A program made the translations under genes and the position numbers. 64,000 nucleotides of DNA, taken from Sphingomonas azotifigens NBRC 15497 (lineage in GTDB: Bacteria > Pseudomonadota > Alphaproteobacteria > Sphingomonadales > Sphingomonadaceae). Positions 45,769-54,721 of the stretch are shown here, in pieces. Under the pieces are notes generated by a model that saw only the letters and a list, made by a program, of their open reading frames with translations, was not told where the DNA came from and did no database searches. Position 1 is the stretch's first letter; each line of letters begins with the position of its first letter. The stretch is from positions 272,692 to 336,691 of the forward strand of contig NZ_BCTR01000001.1 of NCBI RefSeq assembly GCF_002091475.1, read 5' to 3'.

Positions 45769-47078
45769 GCCGGCCTACGCTCGCGAACGGTCCAGACGGC
45801 GAGCGCCGCGCCGAACAGCAGCAGCCCGCACAGGCGCAGCACGTTGCGCGCATCGCCGCCCAGCAGCGGTTCGTACAGGAAGGGCAAGGTAACCGAGAAA
45901 AGCAGCATCGGGATAACGATCATCATGTTGAAAATGCCCATATAGACGCCGGTCCGTGCGGGCGGGATCGATCCGGCGAGGATCACATAGGGATTGCCCA
46001 TCATGCTGGCCCAGCCGAGCCCGAGCCCGATCGCCGGCACGAACAGCAACGCCTTTTCGTGCACCTGCGGGAGCCACAACATGCCGAGCCCGGCGCACAC
46101 CAGGCAGAGCGCGTGCAGCCGCGCCGCGCCGATGCGCCGGGCGATCGGCACCATCGCAAAGGCCGCGACGAAGGCGACCGCGTTGTAGAAGGCGGCGATC
46201 TCGCCATTGGTCAACACCGCGGTGCGGAAGCCCGGTGCGGTCGATTCCGCCGTGCCATAGACCGAGCGGGCGATGGCGAGGATGACATAGGTCCAGTACG
46301 CCATCATCGCATACCATTGGAACAGGCTCATCAGCGCGAGCTTGCGCATCGCGACCGGCATGTCGCGGATCGCCGCGGCGATCTCGCCGAGCGTCGCCGC
46401 GAGCGATTTCGGCTGCGCGGCGATATGCGCACGCTCGGCCGGGGTCAGCGGCAGTTCGGGCACGCGCAGCACCGACCAGAGGATCGTCCCCAGCGCCAGC
46501 ACCGCGCCGACCATGAAGGCGATCCGCGCCGTATAGGGAATGTGGTGCGCGTCGACCCAGTCCTGGCTCATCCCCGCCCAGACGAGCAGCGACGGCGTGA
46601 GGAAGGCGAGCATCTGCGCCAGCCCGGTAAATGCGCTCTGGGTGAGGAAGCCGAGACCATGCTGGCTTGGATCCAGCCGGTCCGAGACATAGGCGCGATA
46701 GGGCTCCATGGTAATGTTGTTGCCGCCATCGAGCAGCCAGAGCAGCGACACCGCCATGACGATCGAGCTGCTGAGCGGCATCAGGAACAGCCCCAGCGCG
46801 CACAGCACCGCGCCGGCGAGGAAATAGGGCGTGCGACGCCCCCAGCGACTGTCGGTACGGTCGCTCATCGCGCCGATGAGCGGCTGCACGAGCAGCCCGG
46901 TCATCGGGCCTGCCAGCTGGAGCAGCGGCAGTGAGGCCTCCGAGGCGCCGAGATAGGAGTAGATCGGCGCCATGTTGCCCTGCTGCAGCCCGAAGCTGAA
47001 TTGCAGACCCAGGAAGCCCAGGTTCATCTCCAGGATGCGCCACAGGGACAGGCGCGGCTTGCTACCGCCGGGGTTCAT
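45765..47078 (-). CDS. MFS sugar transporter (GPH/SuxC-like sucrose permease)
   Basis: A 437-residue transporter with 12 predicted transmembrane helices. The loop after helix 2, [24 protein letters not shown] (here [18 protein letters not shown]), is the hallmark of the sucrose:H+ symporter/GPH branch. Helix 1 reads [15 protein letters not shown]. The ATG at 47078 has GAGAGG upstream. It is the first gene of a two-gene operon with GH68, behind a LacI-type operator 67 bp upstream. It probably moves sucrose from the periplasm to the cytoplasm. Confidence 0.9.
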   Translation of the reverse strand: MNPGGSKPRLSLWRILEMNLGFLGLQFSFGLQQGNMAPIYSYLGASEASLPLLQLAGPMTGLLVQPLIGAMSDRTDSRWGRRTPYFLAGAVLCALGLFLMPLSSSIVMAVSLLWLLDGGNNITMEPYRAYVSDRLDPSQHGLGFLTQSAFTGLAQMLAFLTPSLLVWAGMSQDWVDAHHIPYTARIAFMVGAVLALGTILWSVLRVPELPLTPAERAHIAAQPKSLAATLGEIAAAIRDMPVAMRKLALMSLFQWYAMMAYWTYVILAIARSVYGTAESTAPGFRTAVLTNGEIAAFYNAVAFVAAFAMVPIARRIGAARLHALCLVCAGLGMLWLPQVHEKALLFVPAIGLGLGWASMMGNPYVILAGSIPPARTGVYMGIFNMMIVIPMLLFSVTLPFLYEPLLGGDARNVLRLCGLLLFGAALAVWTVRERRPA

Positions 47079-47144
47079 CGTCGCGCCTCTCCGCCAGACC
47101 GTTTCGGTTCTCGCATGCCTTATGGCGCAAAATGCGGACAGGAA

Positions 47145-47160
47145 CAACAATCGATTGCAA
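47145..47160. promoter_or_regulatory. Second LacI-type operator, upstream of the MFS-GH68 operon
   Basis: CAACAATCGATTGCAA matches the 16-bp palindrome at 43539-43554 in 13 of 16 positions, with the centre CAATCGATTG and the right half identical. Its position before the MFS start fits repression of the MFS-GH68 operon by the same LacI protein. Confidence 0.72.
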
Positions 47161-47183
47161 TACCATGTTGCGTCAAACCGGAC

Positions 47184-47213
47184 GAAAAAGGGCGCCCGCG
47201 ATCGCGGACGCCC
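47184..47213 (-). terminator. Rho-independent terminator of the small lipoprotein gene
   Basis: On the minus strand an 11-bp stem with one G-T pair (GGGCGTCCGCG / CGCGGGCGCCC, 2-nt loop) is followed by TTTTT. It separates the lipoprotein gene from the MFS operon downstream. Confidence 0.78.
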
Positions 47214-47274
47214 TTTTCCGGAACCGGCTGCCTGCGTGCCAGCAGCCGCTCCGTTACCGAACGGGAGCCGGTAT

Positions 47275-47550
47275 TTACATGCCGTTGTGCAGATTGGTGT
47301 CGGCGTCGTGGGTGCGCATGTCCTTGGCCTTTGCGTCACCTTCGGCGCGGACGGCATCGGCCTGGTTCTGCAGATTGTCGTGCGCGGCGTCGGTGCTGGC
47401 GTTGCTGGCCTGCGCCTCCAGATTGTCCGCGACGTTCTCGGCATTCGCTTCGATATTGTCGGCAGCCTGTTCGCGCGGCGTGTTGTTGCAGGCCGAAAGC
47501 GCGATCAGGCCGGCGGCAGCGCCGAGCACGAGCATCTTCTTCATCTTCAT
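47275..47550 (-). CDS. Small Asn/Asp/Ala-rich lipoprotein
   Basis: A 91-residue protein. The lipobox LIALSAC gives a lipidated Cys at residue 21. The mature part is hydrophilic, helical and rich in Ala, Asn and Asp (AADNIEANAENVADNLEAQ), with heptad-like spacing. It resembles small abundant outer-membrane or periplasmic lipoproteins; no named family was recognised. AGGG precedes the ATG; a second ATG two codons on is equally likely. It is monocistronic with its own terminator. Confidence 0.75.
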   Translation of the reverse strand: MKMKKMLVLGAAAGLIALSACNNTPREQAADNIEANAENVADNLEAQASNASTDAAHDNLQNQADAVRAEGDAKAKDMRTHDADTNLHNGM

Positions 47551-47755
47551 TGCCCTTTTCTTGGTTCAGTCGAAAAATCGTTGCGGAAACGCGTTGGGAG
47601 CGGAAATCAACGACGTCGCGCTTTGTTCCGAACGGCACGCGACAAACGGGATGAACCGAACCCGCGCAGGAACCGCCAAGAAACCATGTGATCCGACAAT
47701 CTTCTCTCGTCACTGAGACTTAGACCATGAGCATCGTTCCTTGGAGTGCTTCTGC

Positions 47756-48445
47756 ATGGCTATCTCTCCCACCATCGTCCTCGTCCACGGCGCCTGGGCC
47801 GACGGATCGAGCTGGCAGCGCGTGATCCCGATCCTGCTCGAAGCAGGACATCGCGTGATCGCGGTGCAAAATCCCACCCAGTCGCTCGCGGGCGATGTCG
47901 CCGCCACGCAGCAGGCGCTCGACAGCGTCGAAGGGCCGGTCGTGCTGGTCGGCCATAGCTGGGGCGGCGCCGTCATCACCGAGGCCGGCAACGATGCCAA
48001 GGTGAAGGCGCTGGTCTATGTCGCCGCCTTTGCGCCGGCGGCGGGCGAGGCGCTGGGACCGCTCGTCGGCAAATATCCGAACCCACCGGCGCTCGGCAAA
48101 ATCCAGGATGACGGCAAGGGCAATCTGACGCTCAGCGCCGAAGGCTGGATCGAGGATGTCGCCAACGACCTGCCCGAGGCCGAGGCGCGCGTGCTTGCGG
48201 TCGTCCAGCCGCCGCTGCCGTCCAGCACCTTCGGCGACGTGATCGGCCAGGCCGCCTGGGAGACCCGCCCGAGCTGGTATCTGGTGTCGACGCAGGACCG
48301 GGTGGTCAGCGTGGAGCTCGAGCGCGAATTCGCCGCGCGGATGAAGGCGACGACAACCGAACTCGCCGCCGGCCATCTCTCGCTGCTGTCACAGCCCCAG
48401 GCGGTGGCGTCGGTTATCCTCGAAGCGGCGGCCGCGATCGCCTGA
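47756..48445 (+). CDS. Alpha/beta hydrolase (HNL/esterase-like)
   Basis: A 229-residue cytoplasmic hydrolase. It opens with TIVLVHGAWADGSSW (oxyanion region) and has the nucleophile GHSWGG, an acidic residue in STQDRVVS and the catalytic His in AAGHLSLLSQP. The compact form matches the salicylate-esterase/hydroxynitrile-lyase-like group, which is common in Sphingomonas; the substrate is unknown. The ATG at 47756 has GGAG 9 nt upstream, which argues against a TTG 15 nt earlier. It is convergent with the glutaredoxin gene. Confidence 0.85.
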   Translation: MAISPTIVLVHGAWADGSSWQRVIPILLEAGHRVIAVQNPTQSLAGDVAATQQALDSVEGPVVLVGHSWGGAVITEAGNDAKVKALVYVAAFAPAAGEALGPLVGKYPNPPALGKIQDDGKGNLTLSAEGWIEDVANDLPEAEARVLAVVQPPLPSSTFGDVIGQAAWETRPSWYLVSTQDRVVSVELEREFAARMKATTTELAAGHLSLLSQPQAVASVILEAAAAIA

Positions 48446-48480
48446 GCGCCAGGGCGGCCTTCTTGCCGGAAGTAGGTCGC

Positions 48481-48729
48481 CTAGCGCGTCACGAGGGCGC
48501 GTTCGAGCGCGTCCGATCCGTCGAACCGCTCGTCGCCCAGGAAGATCACCGGGGTGGTGGCGACGCCGAACTCGTCCTTCACCGCCTCGACTTCCTCGCG
48601 CGTGCGCAGCACCCGGTCGTCGATGCTGTAGCCGCGCTCGAGCAGGAGGTCGCGGGCATGCAGCCCGAACGGGCAGACATGGTCCGGCAGCACCATGCGA
48701 TACAGGGTTGCTTGCTTCTCGTCCGCCAT
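48481..48729 (-). CDS. Glutaredoxin-family protein with single-Cys CPFG motif
   Basis: An 82-residue glutaredoxin/thioredoxin-like protein. The active site reads VCPFGLHARDLL, with one Cys (Cys19) instead of the CPxC pair. The cis-Pro is in TTPVIFLGDERFDG. Such proteins may act as monothiol glutaredoxins or in glutathione-linked chemistry. The start at 48729 has AAGGAGA upstream; an ATG 21 nt earlier lies before this site. It is followed by the toxin-antitoxin pair on the same strand, upstream in transcription. Confidence 0.78.
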   Translation of the reverse strand: MADEKQATLYRMVLPDHVCPFGLHARDLLLERGYSIDDRVLRTREEVEAVKDEFGVATTPVIFLGDERFDGSDALERALVTR

Positions 48730-48780
48730 GCCAATCTCCTTGTAACGCAAATGCTTGGCAACCGCGCGGGTTGCACCGGC

Positions 48781-49269
48781 TCAGCTTCGCAGGAACAGGT
48801 TGCGAAACCAGAGCGGACCGCTGCGGGCGGCGGCGGCGCGCCAATCGTCGACGGCAGCATCAGGGTCGTAGCGGCGCGGGTCGAACAGCTTGAGCCGCAC
48901 GCCGCGATAGGCTGCGGCGTCGAAGGTCACCAGGGTCAGCCCATGTTCCAGCGCGGTCGCCGCGACGAGCGCGCGGCGGTCGCTCGCCAGCCCCACCTGC
49001 CCGCGCCGTCGCGCGACCGCCGTATCGACCGGCAGCACATGGTTGCCGAATGCCGGCACCAGCTGGTCGTCGATCCAGCGGCGGACCGCACCGGCCTGCT
49101 CGCCGCGCGGCGCACGCGCCGCCAGTGCCTCTATCTCCGCCAGCGCGAGCGCGGAGACGAACAGCTGCTCCCGGGGCACGTCACCTGCCCAGGCCGCGAC
49201 GCGCGGATCCGCGCCGCCGCTGCGCGCCTTGCGCAGCTCGAACAACACCGGGGTGTCGAGCAGATACAT
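48781..49269 (-). CDS. PIN-domain toxin (VapC-like ribonuclease)
   Basis: A 162-residue protein with the PIN fold. The acidic active-site set is visible: Asp5 in MYLLDTPVLFE, Glu45 in SALALAEIEAL, and Asp97 and Asp117 around RRALVAATALEHGLTLVTFD. VapC-type toxins cut RNA, often tRNA. The ATG directly follows the antitoxin stop (TGAATG), so the two are translationally coupled. It is slightly longer at the C-terminus than usual, where a Trp/Arg-rich tail is present. Confidence 0.88.
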   Translation of the reverse strand: MYLLDTPVLFELRKARSGGADPRVAAWAGDVPREQLFVSALALAEIEALAARAPRGEQAGAVRRWIDDQLVPAFGNHVLPVDTAVARRRGQVGLASDRRALVAATALEHGLTLVTFDAAAYRGVRLKLFDPRRYDPDAAVDDWRAAAARSGPLWFRNLFLRS

Positions 49270-49488
49270 TCACCAGCCGCCGGGTTCGAGGTCGAGATCG
49301 AACGGTTCCGCCGCCGCCAGCGCATCGACGATGCTTTCCCGCTCGCCGCTGAACGCGCGGAAACTGGCGATGCTCATCAGCACGTGCGTCGGCTTGCCAC
49401 GATCGGTGATGAACACCGGTTCGGTCCGGGCGAATCGCTTCGCCGCGCTCACGTCCTGGTTGAATTCGCGGCTGGTGATCACCTTCAT
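49270..49488 (-). CDS. Phd/YefM-family antitoxin
   Basis: A 72-residue protein with the Phd N-terminal DNA-binding fold (MKVITSREFNQDVSAAKRFA, then PVFITDRGKPTHVLMSIASF) and an acidic C-terminal tail (PFDLDLEPGGW) that would neutralise the toxin. GAGG precedes the ATG. The gene is first in the pair and lies beneath a perfect 16-bp palindrome that is the likely autoregulatory site. Confidence 0.9.
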   Translation of the reverse strand: MKVITSREFNQDVSAAKRFARTEPVFITDRGKPTHVLMSIASFRAFSGERESIVDALAAAEPFDLDLEPGGW

Positions 49489-49526
49489 CGCGGAGCCTCT
49501 GCGCAGAGAAATGGTAGCGCTATAGT

Positions 49527-49542
49527 GTAGGTACGTACCTAC
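49527..49542. promoter_or_regulatory. Toxin-antitoxin operator, perfect 16-bp palindrome
   Basis: GTAGGTACGTACCTAC, a perfect inverted repeat, begins 38 bases upstream of the antitoxin start. Phd-type antitoxins bind such palindromes to repress their own operon. Confidence 0.7.
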
Positions 49543-49685
49543 TCTGTGGAGACCCTGCAACAGTTCGGCCCACTGCCCCCGAAAAACAAGGCGACCGCGC
49601 TGTTTCCGCTTGCTCGCGCGGGCCGGACACGGTCCCTTGCGGCTCGCCCCGGCGCAGCAGATGCCGGGCGCAAGAGGGGATTGCG

Positions 49686-51050
49686 ATGAACGACTTGCTG
49701 ATCGGCGCCTGGCACGCGCTTACCGACGTCCTGAATCCGCACGGTCCTGCCGTGCACGCCGTCAAGAGCTATGCGCCGGGCGATTTCAGCATCCATTTCT
49801 TTCTCCAGCTGGCGATCATCCTGCTCGCCTGCCGGGTAGTCGGCTGGCTCGGACAGAAGTTTCTGAAGCAGCCCCAGGTCGTCGGCGAGATGATCGCCGG
49901 CGTCGTGCTCGGCCCCTCGCTGCTCGGGTTGATCGCCCCCGATCTGCAGCTGGCGATTTTCCCCAGGGAAACGCGCAACGTCCTCTATGCCGGCGCGCAG
50001 CTGGGCGTCGGACTCTACATGTTCATGGTCGGGCTCACCCTGCGGCTCGATCACTTCCAGTCCAAGGCGAAGAGCGCCGCCGGCGTCTCGGCAGCCGGCA
50101 TCGCCGCGCCGTTCCTCCTCGCCGCGCTGATCACTCCCAGTCTGCTGACCGTGCCGGGGCTGTTCACGCCCGGCATCAGCCAGGCCAATGCGACACTGTT
50201 CATGGGCGCGTGCATCGCGCTCACCGCCTTCCCGATGCTGGCCCGGATCATCAACGAGCGCGGCCTCGCCAATTCGGCGCTGGGCACGCTGTCGCTGACC
50301 GCCGGCGCGTTCGACGACGCCGCCTCCTGGTGCGTGCTGGCGCTGGTGCTGGCGACATTCGGGGCGGGCCCCGGCGTGGCGGTACTCGCGATCGGCGGCG
50401 CGGTGCTCTACACCGGCTTCATGCTGCTGTTCGGGCGGCGGCTGCTCGCCCCGCTCGGCCGGATCGTCGAGGCGCGGGGCGAGATGACCAGCGCCGTCCT
50501 CGCCGTCACGATGATGCTGTTCTGCATGTCCGCCTTCGTCATGGACGCGATCGGCATCCATGCGATCTTCGGCGGCTTCCTGATGGGCGTGTGCATGCCG
50601 CGCGGGCTCTTCGTCGAGGAACTGAAGCGCAAGGTGGAGCCGCTCGCCGTGGTGCTGCTGCTGCCGATGTTCTTCACCTATTCGGGGCTCAACACGCGGA
50701 TGGACATGGTCAATTCGCCGTCGCTGCTGCTGATCGCGCTCGGCATTCTGGCCGTGTCGGTGCTCGCCAAGTTCGGCGCCTGCTGGGCGGCGGCGCGCGT
50801 GGCCGGCGAGGACAACCGCACCGCGCTCGGCATCGGCGCGCTGATGAACTCGCGCGGGCTGATGGAACTGATCATCATCAATATCGGCCTGCAGAAGGGC
50901 ATTATCGGCCCGACGCTGTTCTCGATGCTGGTGCTGATGGCGATCGTCACCACCGTGATGGCGACCCCGCTGTTCGAGGCGGTCTATGGCCGCAAGGCAC
51001 GGGCGAGCGGCGAGCTCGACGCGATCGACGGCCAGCTGGCGACGGTCTAG
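49686..51050 (+). CDS. CPA2-family Na+/H+ (cation:proton) antiporter
   Basis: A 454-residue membrane protein with about 12-13 helices. Typical CPA2 features are VVGEMIAGVVLGPSLLGLIA, AFDDAASWCVLALVL with the paired acidic residues of the ion site, and IGIHAIFGGFLMGVCMP. The C-terminal helices include MNSRGLMELIIINIGL. It exchanges monovalent cations for protons and so supports pH or salt homeostasis. A GAGGGG ribosome site precedes the ATG. Its stop shares CTAG with the convergent halogenase gene. Confidence 0.92.
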   Translation: MNDLLIGAWHALTDVLNPHGPAVHAVKSYAPGDFSIHFFLQLAIILLACRVVGWLGQKFLKQPQVVGEMIAGVVLGPSLLGLIAPDLQLAIFPRETRNVLYAGAQLGVGLYMFMVGLTLRLDHFQSKAKSAAGVSAAGIAAPFLLAALITPSLLTVPGLFTPGISQANATLFMGACIALTAFPMLARIINERGLANSALGTLSLTAGAFDDAASWCVLALVLATFGAGPGVAVLAIGGAVLYTGFMLLFGRRLLAPLGRIVEARGEMTSAVLAVTMMLFCMSAFVMDAIGIHAIFGGFLMGVCMPRGLFVEELKRKVEPLAVVLLLPMFFTYSGLNTRMDMVNSPSLLLIALGILAVSVLAKFGACWAAARVAGEDNRTALGIGALMNSRGLMELIIINIGLQKGIIGPTLFSMLVLMAIVTTVMATPLFEAVYGRKARASGELDAIDGQLATV

Positions 51051-52573
51051 CCGGACAGCTGGCGGATCAGCTCGCGATGCGCGGGCAGGTCCGCCACCGC
51101 CTGTGCTCCGAAGCCGCGGATGCGGGCGAACTGGCGCGCCGCCGCGTCGGCATGCGGAAACCCGTCGCGGGCACCCGAGAGGTCGGTGCGGAAGTCCATC
51201 CCATAGAGGATGTACTGGTAGTTGAAGAAGGCGAAGCTCTCGACGTCGAGCAGGAAGTCGAACCGGCTCGGCGGGCGATGGCGCCATTGGTCGAGCAGCG
51301 CGCGGAGCGTGTCGGGGATGGTCGCCGGATCGCGATTGTCGCGCCAGAACGGCTCCTCGCGACGGCTGAGGCAGTAGTGGAGTTTGAGGAAGTCGACGAT
51401 CCGCTCGTAGCGCGCCGTCATCAGCGCGTTGAACCGCGCGGCGGGCGCATCGACCGGCCCGGCATGGGGGAACAGCTCGGCGATCATTGCCGCCGCCGCC
51501 TCGATCAGCACGACGCCGGTTGCCTCCAGTGGCTCGAGGAAGCCGCCGGAGAGGCCCACCGCAACGCAATTCTTCACCCAGGGCGCGCGGCGATAGCCCG
51601 GCTCGAAGCGAATCAGCCGTGCCTCGTGCGCAACGCCGCCGAGATGCGCGTCGAGGATCGCCGCCGCCCGATCGTCGTCGAGATGCGCCGAGGAATAGAC
51701 GCAGCCGATTCCCCGCGCATGCTGCAGGCCGATGTCCCAGGTCCAGCCGCCCGCATGCGCGGCGGCGATGGTGGCGGTCTCGATCGGTGCATCGGGATCG
51801 CCATAGGGCAGCTTGCAGGCGAGCGCGCGATCGGTGAACAGCTGATGCCGCACGGTGGTGAACGGGCTGCCCAGCGCCTTGCCGATCAGCGCCGCGTCGA
51901 AGCCCGAGCAATCGATATAGAGGTCCGCCTGCAGGCTGCCATGCTCGCGCGTCTCGATCCGGTCGATCGCGCCCTCGTCATCGGTATGGGCCGAGAAGAC
52001 CTCGCCCTCGAGATGGGTCACCCCCAGCTCGATCGCCCGATCCTGCAACAGCTGCGCCAGCCGCACCGCATCGAAATGATAGGCATAGGTGAGCGGCCCG
52101 CCAAAGCCCGGCTCGTCGGCCCGCTTGGGTGCGCGCCCGGCGGCCGCCACCCGGTTCTGGATCGTCATCGCCTCGGCAAAGGGCGGGCGGGTCGCCGGGG
52201 GCTGGAGCAGCCAATAGGGCACCAGCCCGGCGCCCTCGGTGTGGAACGGCGCTTCGAACGGATGGAGGAAACGGTGGCGGCTGCCGTCCGCACCCGGCGC
52301 ATGCAGCCAGTCGTCGAAGCGGATGCCCTGCTTGAACGTCGCGCTGGCAGTGCGGACAAATTCGCGCTCGTCGATGCCGAGGAACTGCAGCGTCTCGCGG
52401 ATGGTGGGAAAACCGCCCTCGCCGACCCCGACGATCCCGAGCGCCGGCGATTCGAGCAGCGTGATCGCGAACCGCCGCTGATGGGCGATGTCCAGATAGC
52501 GGGCGAGATAGGCGGCGGTGAGCCAGCCCGCGGTGCCGCCGCCCAGGATCAGGATCCGCCGCACAGGGTTCAT
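51047..52573 (-). CDS. Flavin-dependent tryptophan halogenase-like protein
   Basis: A 508-residue flavoprotein. The FAD motif GGGTAGWLTA is at 11-20 and GVGEG follows. The catalytic Lys81 (TFKQGIRF, equivalent to PrnA Lys79) and Glu350 (FLEPLEATG, equivalent to PrnA Glu346) are both present. The WxWxIP motif reads WTWDIG at 277-282, with Gly instead of Pro. The family halogenates indoles, but the substrate here is unknown. No biosynthetic cluster is adjacent. Many sphingomonad and Caulobacter members sit beside TonB receptors and may modify scavenged compounds. Confidence 0.88.
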   Translation of the reverse strand: MNPVRRILILGGGTAGWLTAAYLARYLDIAHQRRFAITLLESPALGIVGVGEGGFPTIRETLQFLGIDEREFVRTASATFKQGIRFDDWLHAPGADGSRHRFLHPFEAPFHTEGAGLVPYWLLQPPATRPPFAEAMTIQNRVAAAGRAPKRADEPGFGGPLTYAYHFDAVRLAQLLQDRAIELGVTHLEGEVFSAHTDDEGAIDRIETREHGSLQADLYIDCSGFDAALIGKALGSPFTTVRHQLFTDRALACKLPYGDPDAPIETATIAAAHAGGWTWDIGLQHARGIGCVYSSAHLDDDRAAAILDAHLGGVAHEARLIRFEPGYRRAPWVKNCVAVGLSGGFLEPLEATGVVLIEAAAAMIAELFPHAGPVDAPAARFNALMTARYERIVDFLKLHYCLSRREEPFWRDNRDPATIPDTLRALLDQWRHRPPSRFDFLLDVESFAFFNYQYILYGMDFRTDLSGARDGFPHADAAARQFARIRGFGAQAVADLPAHRELIRQLSG

Positions 52574-52681
52574 GCGCCCTAGCTACGGCGCGGCGCAGCG
52601 GGGGGCAATGGTCGTAGACGGTGCGAAAGCATTTGCCTCGCCGCTATCGGCCCGGTTAGTCCGACAAATAAACGAGGGGAG

Positions 52682-54586
52682 ATGCTAGGCATGGCGATCA
52701 AGGCGTTGGCGGGCATGATGGCGCTGCTGCTGGCTTCGGCGAGCGCACAGGCCGCTCCGCGCGATCCGCTCGCGCCCACCGGCCGCTGGTCCGCCAACAC
52801 CGACGGGCGGGCGCCCACGCCGCCGATGGGCTGGAACAGCTGGAACGCCTTCGCGACCGATGTCGACGAAGAGAAGGTGCTCGCCTCGGCCCGGAAGATC
52901 GTCGACACCGGCCTCGCCGCCAAGGGCTATCGCTACATCAACCTCGACGAAGGCTGGTGGGACCATCGCCGCGCCGATGGCCGGATGCTGGTGCGCGCCG
53001 ACAAGTTTCCCTCCGCCGCCACGCCGGACGGCGCCACCTCGTTCAAGCCGTTCACCGACCGGCTCCACGCGATGGGGCTCAAGGCGGGCATCTATACCGA
53101 TCTCGGCCGCAACACCTGCGCCCAGGCCTATGGCCCCAACGAGCCGAACCTGCCGCGCGGCAGCGTCACCGAGCGCGAAGTCGGGCTCTACGGCCATATC
53201 GATCAGGATATCGCGCTCTATTTCGGCGACTGGGGCTTCGACTATATCAAGATCGATGGCTGCGGCCTGCGCGCCTACGGCGAGGACAGCCCGCTGGTCC
53301 GCACCGGCCGCTACCGCGCGCTCGCGCCGATCCTCGACCTGGAGAGCGTCAACCGCTCGAACATTCCCGCGGTGCGGGCGATGTTCGAACAGGTGAAAGC
53401 GGCGTTGGTCCGCGCCGATCCGGACGGCGACTATCTGCTGTCGCTGTGCATCTGGGGCTCGGCCGACGTGCGCAGCTGGGCGAAGGATGTGGGGAACATC
53501 TCGCGCACCAGCGACGACATCACCCCGCACTGGACCCGGCTGCTCACCAATTTCGATACCGCCGCGCGCCGCCCGCTCTACGCCCATCCCGGCTCGTGGA
53601 ACGATCCCGACATGCTGTTCATCGGCAAGGGCGAGTTCGACGCCGATCATCTCACCGAGGCGCGCTCGCACTTTGCGCTCTGGGCGATGGTGTCCGCGCC
53701 GCTGCTGATCGGCGCCGACCTGCGCGCCACCCCGCAAGCGCTGATGGACATTTTCGGCAATGCCGCGCTGATCGCGATCGACCAGGATCCGGCCGGCAAC
53801 CAGGCCGTGCTCGCCTTCGACACCGACGATTTCCAGATCCTCGTCAAGACGCTGGCGGACGGCGACAAGGCGGTCGCGCTGTTCAACCGCACCGCCGCCC
53901 CGACCGAGGCGATCCTCACCGCCCAGCATCTGAAGCTGCGCAGCGATGCGGCGGTGACGCTCACCGATCTGTGGACCGGCGCCGGATCCAGCTTTCAGGG
54001 CGAGCGCAAGTTCCGGCTCGCGCCGCACGAGACGCTGGTGTTCCGCGCTCGCGGATCGCGGCTGCTGGCGGACGGCTTCTATCTGTCCGAACTGCCCGGC
54101 AGCGTGAACCCGGCGGTGGACGGGGTGACCGCGCCGATGGCCGATCCGAGCATCCACCGCGCGATCGTGTCGTGGAGCGGCACGCGGGGCGCCGGCCAGC
54201 GGCCGCTCTATGCCGGCTGGGGCGGCGCCCAGGCCGATGCGACGCCCTATGGCCGCGAGCTCGCGGTGGCCGGCAAGCATTTCACCGCGGGCCTGGGCGT
54301 CCTCGCCAATTCGCGGCTGGAGGTGCGCAACGCCGGATATCGCCAGTTCACCGTCTCGGTCGGCGTCGATGACTCGGCGACCGATGCGGCGCGCGGCGTC
54401 ACCTTCCAGGTCTATGGCGACCGCCGGCTCCTCGCCACCAGCAAGCCCGTGCGGCGCGGCGCCCCTGCCCAGCCGCTGACCGCCAACATCGCCGGTGTGA
54501 AGCTCGTCGAGCTGGTGGCGCGGTCGACCGGTGCGGCCAATGAGCGGCTGCCGGTGGTCTGGGGCGACGCAGCCTTGCACCGCTGA
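52682..54586 (+). CDS. GH27-family alpha-galactosidase with C-terminal NPCBM domain
   Basis: A 634-residue secreted enzyme with a signal peptide ending near SAQAAPRD. The GH27 barrel opens with PPMGWNSWNAF. The nucleophile is Asp192 in YIKIDGC and the acid/base Asp279 in RTSDDI; YAHPGSWNDPDML is also typical. A beta-sandwich follows the barrel. The C-terminal 150 residues form an NPCBM/NEW3 carbohydrate-binding module (YGRELAVAGKHFTAGLGVLA, VSVGVDDSATDA). It likely removes galactose from galactomannan or raffinose-type sugars. A second ATG at 52691 is equally plausible. Confidence 0.92.
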   Translation: MLGMAIKALAGMMALLLASASAQAAPRDPLAPTGRWSANTDGRAPTPPMGWNSWNAFATDVDEEKVLASARKIVDTGLAAKGYRYINLDEGWWDHRRADGRMLVRADKFPSAATPDGATSFKPFTDRLHAMGLKAGIYTDLGRNTCAQAYGPNEPNLPRGSVTEREVGLYGHIDQDIALYFGDWGFDYIKIDGCGLRAYGEDSPLVRTGRYRALAPILDLESVNRSNIPAVRAMFEQVKAALVRADPDGDYLLSLCIWGSADVRSWAKDVGNISRTSDDITPHWTRLLTNFDTAARRPLYAHPGSWNDPDMLFIGKGEFDADHLTEARSHFALWAMVSAPLLIGADLRATPQALMDIFGNAALIAIDQDPAGNQAVLAFDTDDFQILVKTLADGDKAVALFNRTAAPTEAILTAQHLKLRSDAAVTLTDLWTGAGSSFQGERKFRLAPHETLVFRARGSRLLADGFYLSELPGSVNPAVDGVTAPMADPSIHRAIVSWSGTRGAGQRPLYAGWGGAQADATPYGRELAVAGKHFTAGLGVLANSRLEVRNAGYRQFTVSVGVDDSATDAARGVTFQVYGDRRLLATSKPVRRGAPAQPLTANIAGVKLVELVARSTGAANERLPVVWGDAALHR

Positions 54587-54721
54587 TCATAACGATAGCG
54601 AAATCAACTACTAAGCGCCCCCAGTGCGGCGGTGTCGGCTTGTCTCGACGCGGGATCGGGCCTATCGTGGATCAGTTTTCGGGACAGGTCGTTCTGCTTC
54701 CCTATCGAGGCACGAGCAGAC

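Noticed and set aside
49512..49525. TGGTAGCGCTATAG as a second pentose-type operator
   Set aside because: Only part of the palindrome matches and it lies in the toxin-antitoxin leader, so it was not annotated as a separate site.
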